Source: Lichtheimia corymbifera B2541 (lineage: Eukaryota > Mucoromycota > Mucoromycetes > Mucorales > Lichtheimiaceae). Taken from it: 27,513 bases of DNA. This document shows positions 1 through 10,767 of this stretch, piece by piece. The notes beneath the pieces are model-generated. The model saw nothing but the letters and a program-made list of their open reading frames with translations, had not been told where the DNA came from and did no database searches. Every line of letters starts with the position of its first letter. Position 1 is the first letter of the stretch. The translations under genes and the position numbers were made by a program. Location: assembly GCA_000697475.1 (NCBI GenBank), contig JNEU01000937.1, positions 1 through 27,513 on the forward strand. Direction: 5' to 3'.

Positions 1-132
1 TGCATTGACTTGAATGTTGCAATATCATCCATGGTGGTAAATCCTCTCTTGTCAAAGATATAAGTCCTCGTTTCCATGCCATCCAATTCATCCAACCCAT
101 CATCATCCTCAGCCGTATCCACGTGTTCGTTA
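1..132 (-). CDS. Partial exon of an unrecognised gene, running off the left edge
   Basis: On the minus strand an open frame begins just after a possible splice acceptor (CAG at about 133-135) and stays open to the first base of the window. It encodes about 43 residues with a coding-like, acidic composition: NEHVDTAEDDDGLDELDGME, then a segment with YIFDKRGFTTMDDIATF. An in-frame stop lies a short way upstream of the proposed acceptor, so if this is a gene it must be spliced there. No start codon or upstream exon was found between here and the foldback repeat at about 405, so the 5' part may lie in unrecognised exons or may have been displaced by the repeat. I do not recognise the family. Confidence 0.35.
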
Positions 133-404
133 CTGCTGACGACGAGCAAGTAGCCAAAGCAACATTCCAGGATTCCACATTACTGCACTTGATTGCATCC
201 ATCATCCATTCATCCATAACCGTTGCGAGCCCAATAAGAAAGAGCCTCTGTGATCGCTGCTGATATGCTTCCTTTTCCATCCGAGTGTTGGTCACTCTCT
301 TTCTTGGTCATTTTCAGTGTAGCTCAACAAGGCGAAGAGTGCTTGTATTGCGGGATACTTGATAGCTGATATGGTACCATCCATTAGAAGTGGTATGCAT
401 CATT

Positions 405-1187
405 GCAAGTTGCCACACGTAAATAAAGCTGCTTTTATACAATGGCTATCAGCTGTCCACGTGAAGACGCCGCAAGTAACTTGAGACAATGGAGACCTTA
501 CTAATGGCAGCTGCTGTTACGGGATGGTTGTGGCAGAGGAGCGTGCTGTAGTAGTAGAGTGACAAGATTGTGAACGCTGCTTGAGATAATAAAGTCACTG
601 CTAATAGTAACTGCTGGAATGAATGCTGTTTCGTTTGATTGTGGCATTGGTGTGTGCTTTCAAGAAAGGCGTGTGTTGAAGTGGGGTGCACGCGCCATGA
701 GCTTGCCATTCAGCTCAAGACAATCGGATCAAGATATTCGTAGCATTGACATGGTGGATTGAAAAGCAAGGCAATCGTTCGCAGGTTGTAGTTGTACTTG
801 AATGGGGGCAACAGTTGAGCATGGGAGGAAGAGGCAAGAAGCCGAGAGTGGAAGAAGTGGAAATTATATAGATCAGACACTGCCATGCACTCTATATATT
901 ACTCCACGACCTTGATTGCCTGTCTCGAACCTCAAACTTTCACACATTGTGCTCTAGGTCATGCTGAACAACTTTGTCTTAATAAAGAACCCACACTTCA
1001 TTTGAAAATTTCGAAAGGGAGAGCATAATGTGGGGTTTACTATGATGGGCGGAAATTGGGAAAGCGCCGGATTTATGAAAAAGTCAATTAGTATGTAGTT
1101 TCTTGGGATTCCCCATTTCGCACTTGAAACTTGGTCAGACGGTACTCTCGCACATGCTGATCAACTCCATTCATTTAAAAGCTGTAA
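405..1187 (+). repeat. Left outer arm of the foldback element
   Basis: This arm pairs with 2908-3702 in inverted orientation. The first matching block is CAAGTTGCCACACGTAAATA at about 405, facing the same block with a few changes near 3700. The inner 143 bp (997-1139) differ from the right arm by only about half a dozen bases, while the outer ~580 bp differ at roughly a quarter of positions and carry small indels. A minus-strand frame at 449-709 matches a frame in the right arm (both read AWRVH/SWRVH, then a Ser/Thr-rich stretch, then LHVDS/LHVNS). Confidence 0.8.
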
Positions 1188-1200
1188 CCATGATGCTAGA

Positions 1201-1485
1201 TATCTCTAAACTTTACAATGAAACTGGGTCATCAATCGAACAAAGTTGCTCGTCGGGGTGAAGCGCACCTTGGGTGCAAGTTTCACGATCAATCTCGACG
1301 ATCCTAGATTTGGCAATGTCACAAAAGTAATCAGGGTCGACCCAGATCCACTTTGGCTGGTGGTGACATTGCCAAATCTAGGATCGTCGAGATTGATCGT
1401 GAAACTTGCACCCAAGGTGCGCTTCACCCCGACGAGCAACTTTGTTCGATTGAAGACCCCATGTTTCATTGTAAAGTTTAGAGAT
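1201..1485. repeat. Near-perfect palindrome 1 inside the foldback element
   Basis: Arms 1201-1322 and 1363-1485 are inverted copies; the inner ~95 bp of each arm are identical. The ~40-bp spacer contains GGGTCGACCC, itself a palindrome. The outer ends read TATCTCTAAACTTTACAATG and its complement. Because the DNA is palindromic, nearly identical 87- and 95-codon frames appear on opposite strands here; neither is supported as a gene. Confidence 0.9.
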
Positions 1486-1495
1486 ACAGCCTCCT

Positions 1496-1692
1496 TTATG
1501 TTTTACATATGCAGTAACCATAATGCTATATGACAAGTGGTGTTTGTTGATTGTGAACTAGCTTGACCCTGATAGAGCGGAAGATGCACAGGGGCGTGCT
1601 TGTGTGACACAGCTCATTTGCATGATAATTCACAATGAACAAACACCACTTGTCATAAGCATCACGCTTTCAGCATATGTAAAAACGGAAAC
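1496..1692 (+). mobile_element. MITE-like unit, copy 1
   Basis: A unit of about 190 bp starting TTTTACATATGC and ending GCATATGTAAAA, so its ends are inverted. Inside, a 28-bp inverted repeat with one mismatch (about 1530-1556 against 1629-1656, core GACAAGTGGTGTTTGTT) strengthens the hairpin. The middle holds TAGAGCGGAAGATGCACAGG. It is too short to code for anything. Copy 2 lies inverted at 1824-2018 and a diverged copy 3 at 2347-2540. Confidence 0.75.
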
Positions 1693-1823
1693 GTGAATGT
1701 ATCGAGGGTGGCAAGCTTATACGTGATACATGATTGACAAGGTGCGCTCTACCACGACGAGCAATATTGTTCTATGAAAGATCCCTTGTTTCATTGTAAA
1801 GTTTAGAGATAAATGCACTTTCT

Positions 1824-2018
1824 CGTTTTTACATATGCTGAAAGCGTGATGCTTATGACAAGTGGTGTTTGTTCATTGTGAATTATCATGCAAATGAGCT
1901 GTGTCACACAAGCACGCCCCTGTGCATCTTCCGCTCTATCAGGGTCAAGCTAGTTCACAATCAACAAACACCACTTGTCATATAGCATCACGCTTACAGC
2001 ATATGTAAAAACATAAAG
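1824..2018 (-). mobile_element. MITE-like unit, copy 2 (inverted)
   Basis: Inverted copy of 1496-1692. About 165 bp (1824 to about 1988, against about 1523-1687) match without a mismatch by eye; only the distal ~25 bp differ. The 136-bp spacer between copies 1 and 2 (1688-1823) contains a truncated arm of the neighbouring palindrome (GGTGCGCTCTACCACGACGA against GGTGCGCTTCACCCCGACGA in palindrome 1). Confidence 0.75.
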
Positions 2019-2030
2019 ATGCCTGTATCT

Positions 2031-2336
2031 CTAAACTTTACAATGAAACGTGGGGTCTTCAATCAAACAATATTGCTCGTTGGGATGGAGCGCACCTTGG
2101 GTGGAAGTTTCACGATCGTCGTGGCCAGGCCAATCTCACATTCACCCAATGTCACCACCAGCCAAAGTTGAACAGGTCGACCTCTTGAATTTTTTCGACG
2201 AGGCTGGTTGTGACATTGGGTGAATTTGAGATTGGCGTGGTTGATCATGAAACTTGCACACAAGATGCGCTTGACCCCGCCGCGCAACTTTCTTCGATTG
2301 AAGACCCCACGTTTGATTGTAAAGTTTAGAGATACA
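2031..2336. repeat. Palindrome 2 inside the foldback element
   Basis: Arms begin TCTCTAAACTTTACAATGAA and end with its complement at 2336, the same outer sequence as palindrome 1. The arms are more diverged than in palindrome 1, with several substitutions and small insertions, and the spacer carries CAGGTCGACCT, again a SalI-type palindrome at the centre. This looks like an older copy of palindrome 1. Confidence 0.8.
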
Positions 2337-2346
2337 CGCACTTTTA

Positions 2347-2540
2347 TGTTTTTATATACGCAGTAAGCGTGATGCTATATGTAAAGTGATCTTTGTTCAT
2401 TGTAAAGGTGCTTGACCCTAATAGAGCGGAAGATGCGCAGGGGCGTGCTTATATAACACAGCGCATTTGCATGATGCTTCGCAATGAACGAAGACCACGT
2501 CTAATATATCATCATTCTCATCACAGCATACGTAAAACAT
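2347..2540 (+). mobile_element. MITE-like unit, copy 3 (diverged)
   Basis: Same orientation and order of blocks as copy 1 (TTTTTATATACGC at the start, TAGAGCGGAAGATGCGCAGG in the middle, GCATACGTAAAA at the end), but with many substitutions. It is clearly older than copies 1 and 2. Confidence 0.65.
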
Positions 2541-2559
2541 AAAAGTACTTGTTTCTACA

Positions 2560-2907
2560 AATTGTCATATGAAGTGTGGTGCCTTTATGAGAACAAAGGT
2601 GATCAGCGTAGCCGAGAGCCCCTCCTGACCAAGTTTCATGTTCGGGATGGCCAATATCGGCGGGCGCGGGCCATCCATCTTATGTATGTTCCCATGCATA
2701 CATTTGGACGCTGCCATTCAAAATCTTCATAATGAAGTGTAGCATCTTTATGAGGACCAAATTGCTCGTCGCGGTCGAAAGTACCTTGCATGAAATTTTC
2801 AGGCTCGAGATGGGCGATCTCAGGCTTAGGGAGCGTCGACCTTACTTTTGTCATCGTCCATCCTACATTTGGGGACGCCCGCATTCAAAATTTTTATAGT
2901 GAAACCT
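2560..2907. repeat. Degenerate foldback modules
   Basis: Two decayed copies of the basic module follow one another here: AAGTGTGGTGCCTTTATGAG at about 2572 and AAGTGTAGCATCTTTATGAG at about 2733. Each is followed by an AAATTGCTCG- or AAGGTGATCAGC-like box and a TTTCATG / TTTTCAGGCTCGAGATGG box. A further partner is the same module in the right arm at about 3092. No gene is visible. Confidence 0.55.
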
Positions 2908-3702
2908 GCGATTTTTAAATGAATGGAAGTGATCAGCATGACCCAGCGAACATTCTGACCAAGTTTCAAGTGCGAGATGGGGAATCCCAAGAAACTACAT
3001 ACTAATTGACTTTTTCATAAATCCGGCCCTTTCCCAATTTCCCGCCGTCATAGTAAACCCCACATTATGCTCTCCCTTTCGAAATTTTCAAATGAAGCAT
3101 GGGTTTCTTGTTAATACAAAGTTGATCAGCATAACCAAGAGCATCTTGTGTGCAAGTTTGGGGTTCGAGATATGCAATCTCAAGATCATGGATCAATTAC
3201 AGTGTTCACGCATTTATCTGACAGTGTCTGGCAGGTCAACCTATTTTAATTTCCAGCTCTTCCACTCCCAGATTCTTGTCTCTTTCTTCCCTTCGCAACT
3301 GTTGCCCAATTCAAGTACAACTACAACCTGCGAACGATTGTCCTGCTTCAACCCATCATGTCAACTCTACGATTATAGTGATCCGATTGTCTTTGACTGG
3401 ATGTCAACTGCATGGCGTGTACACCACACTATAGCACCCGCGTTTCTTGACACTCCAGCTTCTCTTGTGCACTCCTCTGCCACAACCAATCGTAACAGCA
3501 TCATTCCAACAGTTACTGTTAGCGATGTCTTTTCGCCATTGTCTCAAACAGCGTTTACAACTTGGCCACCTCCTCTGCCGCGACCCAACGTAGCAGCCGT
3601 TGTTGTTAGCATCTTTACTCCATCCTTGCAGCATTTGCACGTGAACAGCAGATAGCCATTGTGTAGAAGCAGCTTTATCTATGTGTAGCAACTTGTTTAA
3701 TA
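2908..3702 (-). repeat. Right outer arm of the foldback element
   Basis: Inverted counterpart of 405-1187. The best-conserved part is 2954-3096, next to the centre of the element. A plus-strand frame of 187 codons runs through it (3092-3655), but its second half is simply the arm copy of the frame seen on the minus strand at 449-709. The reading frame differs in length between the two arms and has no recognisable domain, so I treat it as part of the repeat and not as a gene. Confidence 0.8.
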
Positions 3703-4768
3703 CAACGAATTCCTATGGATATGGATGGAGATCTGAATATTGTTTTGGTGCATGGGATGGAAGGATTTGGATATATACAATGCGTGGAAAATGAGAAACT
3801 AGAACCATTATGCTTGATGCTACATCCTGAACGATTGGTGCATCCCCCCTTTGGGTAATGCACGACCAAGGATAGAAACTTTCATATCGATGTATCCACC
3901 AGTAGAGGAGTTTGTTGAGATCAGTCAATCTCTTGCGGATGATAGTGGATCAAAGGGATACTTCAGCGAACATGCCATTACGTTCTTCTTCCTGGGTTGG
4001 ATCTCATCGTGGGAGGGCATTTATAGATAAGATGTATGTTTGTATGGGATATGCAGGGTTGTAGAGATACAGCGGCTTGTATACGTATGCTGTAATAAAA
4101 TAAAGAAAGGGTCTGATTGATTCATTGTGTCTTAACAAAGGGTGCATTCGATAACATAATTCTTTTGCGATTAGACCGTATCAATAACACCGTAATACAT
4201 GTTCTTCTTTTGAGATTTAATCATGTATGTTAGCTACTGTAATAATAGAGGGTTGAGAGATTGATACTTCTCGTCGGATTCAAAGTGCCAACAATCCAAG
4301 ATAACAAGTCAAGGTCACTGCACCGACTCTATCTATTACACAAGCGGAGATCACTAGCAATGATCTTCTCACTCAACGGTGTCCAGAGCTACTTGATGAG
4401 CTCATCACATTTCATACAGCAACATCACATAAAGGCAACAGAAACGTATATGAGACACGATGTTGTTATAGTAGAAGATAACGGCAGATAACAGTGCTCG
4501 CTTCTCAGCATATTTTTATCGGCTCATAACTATCAAATATCACAGCCATGACATTTACAAGGAGCTTGTTGGATATATAGATACAATAGACAACTCCTTT
4601 GAAATACTAAATGAAGGCCCCTTGGAATAGGACGATCATCGTGCACATATAGGACGTGATGACATGGTGCACTTGTATAAAGAAAGGCTTTTACATTATG
4701 TATTCGGAAGGAGGGTAACACACACATGCGGATGTTTCATCACGCCATTGCATTAACGGGGCAGGAAA
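3703..4768. other. Intergenic stretch, no supportable gene
   Basis: About 1.1 kb between the foldback element and the USP-like gene. Both strands are rich in stops. Short frames exist, but none shows a recognisable domain or consistent splice structure. A 31-codon minus-strand frame beginning with ATG near 4022 contains KYPFDPLSSARD and then stops. The last ~100 bp before the next gene probably hold its promoter. Confidence 0.4.
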
Positions 4769-4843
4769 ATGTATCTCACGACCCTTCCAAGAAAACAGTC
4801 GTCTTTCTTCTACTCTACAGTCTGCCTCCTTTCTCTTTTCTTT

Positions 4844-6837
4844 ATGAGTTCTTCCTCTCACTATCACTTTCCTGCGGTTGCTGCCATCGCAAGCATCGCC
4901 ATTGCTAGTTTAGCATTGACGACCACCTCCTACTCTACCACCATCAACAAAAAGTCGTTACGAATGTCAAAAGGTGTGTATGTGTGTGTAGTCTTATCAC
5001 CGATATACACTATGCTAAAACTCTTGAATACCAGGCCACTCATATGGAAAGATCACAAGATTGGATGGACATTGTTCCGCTTCGCTTCGCTCTATCATCA
5101 AGGCAAGCTACTGCTGTATTAATACTATGAATCATTAACGAAGGCGTGGCATACGTGTTGTAGGCGTTGGCTACTTTGGTTTCTTTTCAATCCTATCTGG
5201 TAGGCACGAAATGTGTTTTATGTTAGCATGTATTAACTCAATGTTAAGGCAGAACTACAGACATATCAGCAGCAAAAAACCAATGTACCATCCTTGATCG
5301 ATTCCTTGTGCACGGCCATCCAATGTAAATAATCCCCTATGCGTTCTCCCCCTTATCGATGTACCGGATTAGTAATAGTGTTTTCTTTCTTATAGCATTA
5401 TATGATCCCGAGATTCGTCGTAGACGCCCGAAGCCTGTGGTTGATTTAATTGGAGCATTGGAGCACCAGCAAGTGATAAATCAGGTACCATACAAGAACT
5501 ATTATGCTTAATGCACAGCGTCATCTGACTCCATATGCATATAGGATGATACAAATCGTGATGTATGCAAGTTATTTGACGCCATTTCAAAGGCAATCAC
5601 TTTGGGTCAAGAGACACAATACTGGGAGGAGCCATATTCATTACTGGACGCTATAGAAGCAGTAAGATTACATTCATGATATCATCTCATTAATGGGTAT
5701 TCACCCGGGATCATTTTCATGCATAGGACCTAGATACCTTAGACACAGCATCCGTTTCATCTATCGAATCAGTGTTTTCGGTATCATCCTTTGGAAGTCA
5801 TCCACGACCTAGACGACATGGCCCTAGAAACCCTTTCATCGGCTTGACTGGAACCAAGTTTACGTGCATACAATGTGGATATACGGTATGTGTGGATAAC
5901 ATTGTTGTTTTTGAAACAGTAGACTAATAATAAATAGAGCCCAATCCAGCATGATGCCTTCCATGTGCTCTCATTGCAAGCTTCACTAACGGTACGATAT
6001 TACATTTGAGGAAGCAACAATCATGGATGTAACAGAATTAATTAGGATCACAAGACATTAGAAGAATGTCTCAAGGACTTTACTGCACCGCAACGTATGA
6101 AAGGAATGTTCTGTCGTAAATGCATGTTATCGGCTACATTGGAAGCATTATCAAGCCAAAAGCTCAATCCGGATGCAAGCGATGAGGAAGTGAATGAACA
6201 TGCTGGGAAGATCCAAGTACTCAAGGATGCCATACGCTACAATGTCGAAGCACCATTGGTAAATATCATTGATTGGATGTTGAAAGGAATATGTAACTTA
6301 TGATCATGATAGCCTGGTATCCCGCTTGTTCAAACGACATCATGCATTGAAAAACAAATGCTATTCGCCAATCCACCCAAGGCATTATGCATCCAGTTAC
6401 CCTTGTCGAGATCTCACAATTTGATTCCCGAAACGCTTGATTTGGCACCCTATACAACAGACAACGATTTGACCGAACCACGCCGACGACTCAGTCGACC
6501 AAGTCGCATTTTCCTTCGCAATATGGCAGCAGGTCATCGATTTGTGCATGGGCCTGATGGACTTAGGCTGGCTCTTAAGGATGATATTCAATTACCGATA
6601 CAAGACGCTTTACCATCCCTTTCTATTCCCGGACTACCAGTGCGATCAGTGGTGTATCGCTTGCGTTCAGTCATTATTCAAGATGCTCAAGGACGTTGCA
6701 TTACATCTATTGGCAAACCCACTAGTACACCATCCCGATTTCGTTTCACAAGTCAATTGAAAAAAGCACGCACTGACAACATCAGCAATTTGAATCATAA
6801 TGAAGCATCCATGTTGTTTTATGAGCGAGATGAATAA
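4844..6837 (+). CDS. USP30/Ubp1-like ubiquitin hydrolase, apparently without its catalytic boxes
   Basis: Ubiquitin-specific protease family member with an N-terminal hydrophobic helix (FPAVAAIASIAIASLAL, about residues 9-25), as in membrane-anchored USP30/Ubp1. Exons consistent in phase: 5164-5199, 5249-5324, 5396-5484, 5545-5661, 5727-5885, 5938-5991, 6046-6258, 6313-6837; the first exons (4844-4975 and 5035-5115) are less sure. Family landmarks: ALATLVSFQSYL (the helix after the Cys box), DDTNRDVCKLFDAI (the QQDAHE region), a zinc ribbon CIQCGY...FCRKCM, and a C-terminal SMLFYERD (usually YMLFYER). The GNTCFMNSVLQ box expected just before ALATL is not found in any frame. The His box, normally HxG...GHY after YRLR, reads VIIQDAQGRC and has no His. 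The rest of the frame is intact over eight exons, so a pseudoenzyme is more likely than a decayed gene. About 490 residues. Confidence 0.75.
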
Positions 6838-6857
6838 AGAACATAGAAAAAAAAGAT

Positions 6858-7844
6858 TTACGCAATGTTGGCTAAATAGTCCCGGATCTCATTCACATTC
6901 AATTTCCTGAACAATGGGATGGATTTTCTCTCTCCTCCGTAAACGCCAACAGTGCTCTCTCCAATGATGCCAATCTCCAAGCTGTTCTCAGTCATCTGGC
7001 CTTCAAATCCTTCCTTGAGCTACATAACATATAATCATGAGTATATATATATATCCCTTTACTCATATAATATATCATTGACTTACCGTGAGGATGGCGG
7101 TGTGTACAGCATCTTCAAGTTCCATTTCTTCATTATATCGCTTCTCCAAGAATGTCTTGGCATTAATCATGTTCTTGCCAATTGCACTTGCTTTCCATGC
7201 AAAGTAAGAGCCAGAGGGATCGACTTGGTACAGTGAAGGGCCGTTGACATCGTCGTATCCAATAACCAATAAAGAGACACCAAATGGACGCACACCACTA
7301 TTATACACAAATGTTGAATATATCATCCCTTCCATTATCCACTGCGACTATCTTACCCGCTTTGTGTGTATTCTTGCATAACACCAGCAATTTCTTGAAC
7401 AAGGATACGTGTTGGTGGTTCTTCCATGTAAACACGCTTATATTGCTGTGCTGCTTTACGTGCCTTGGCAACGAGGACGCGGAAATCAGGTCCCATACCC
7501 GAGTATACCATGCCAATATTGGCGCAAACCATGGCAACCTTCTCAACTGTCGAGTCGTCTACAAGGCTGGAGGCTGATTTCTTTTCGGTCGCAATGACAA
7601 CGCCATTGGTAGCTATAGTTCAATATGTCCAATGAGTATTCATAAAGAACGCGTGCGTGTAGATTTCAGGTTGTTGTTATTGTGTGTGCATAGGGGCGTA
7701 TTGGAAAAAGAGAGGACGTCATGACGCACCTTTGATGCCGACACTGGTGACACCTTGAGAAACTGCATTCAGAGCATATTCAATCTGTACAAGTTTGCCG
7801 GAGGGCGAGAATGTTGTGAGAGAGAAACTGTATCGATCGGCCAT
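6858..7844 (-). CDS. PRE8: 20S proteasome subunit alpha-2
   Basis: Structural alpha subunit of the 20S proteasome core (PSMA2 in animals, Pre8 in yeast); it sits in the outer heptameric ring that gates substrate entry. Exons 7844-7730, 7612-7357, 7297-7087 and 7019-6858 keep frame and give 247 residues, close to yeast Pre8. The N-terminus [20 protein letters not shown] is the alpha-subunit H0 region with the YSF and SPSG signature. [29 protein letters not shown] and [20 protein letters not shown] are typical of alpha-2. Alpha subunits lack the N-terminal catalytic threonine, and none is seen. Start chosen at the ATG that gives the conserved N-terminus. The 3' end lies 20 bp from the stop of the convergent USP-like gene, so their 3' ends probably overlap in RNA. 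Confidence 0.96.
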
Positions 7845-8141
7845 ATCGAAAAAAGAGTGGTATGAAAGTAAAGAAAAGAGGTCAAAAAGTGGCAAGAGCG
7901 TGTTGCGTCGGCAGTCAAATCATTGCCGCGTAAGCGGCTCTTTTGCTCGGTTTATCAGGTACATGCACGCTATACGTACGCACACACACATATGCAACAA
8001 ACATAAGCATATTACTTGTTTTTCTAGTATAACAACACAGAGTGAAACGGGTTCTTTTTTTTTTATAGATAAGGCAAATGCAAATTGAATAACTGTATGA
8101 ATGCATGATGGATATAACATGTACTATTAGCTGTTTGATCT

Positions 8142-10767
<2,626 letters not shown>

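Larger units (their letters stand above)
405..3702. repeat. Composite foldback element made of nested inverted repeats
   Basis: The whole interval folds back on itself. Two outer arms of about 0.8 kb (405-1187 and 2908-3702) are inverted copies of each other. Between them lie two further palindromes (1201-1485 and 2031-2336) and three copies of a short MITE-like unit, two of which are themselves inverted about a centre near 1755. A recurring module (a start like ATGAARYRTGGG, then a CAAAGTTGATCAGC-like box, then CAAGTTTCAnGnTCGAGATGG) appears in the arms and in both palindromes, so the element seems to have grown by repeated inverted duplication of one module. No transposase frame is visible. 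The long frames inside the palindromes read nearly the same protein on both strands, as expected of inverted DNA. It is most likely a non-autonomous foldback/MITE-type element; a source of hairpin RNA is another possibility. Confidence 0.85.

Noticed and set aside
1206..1533. Two overlapping frames on opposite strands coding nearly the same 87-95 residue protein
   Set aside because: They are the two strands of one palindrome; the sequence similarity follows from the inverted repeat and there is no start context, intron or domain.
3930..4025. Minus-strand mini-frame with KYPFDPLSSARD, resembling the HPLDPLS start of copper amine oxidases
   Set aside because: Only about ten residues agree, the frame stops at once, and no further amine-oxidase motif follows in any frame.
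7888..7896. AGTGGCAAG upstream of the proteasome gene, near the Rpn4 target GGTGGCAAA
   Set aside because: Two of nine bases differ, and Rpn4 control is established mainly in yeasts, not in fungi of this type.
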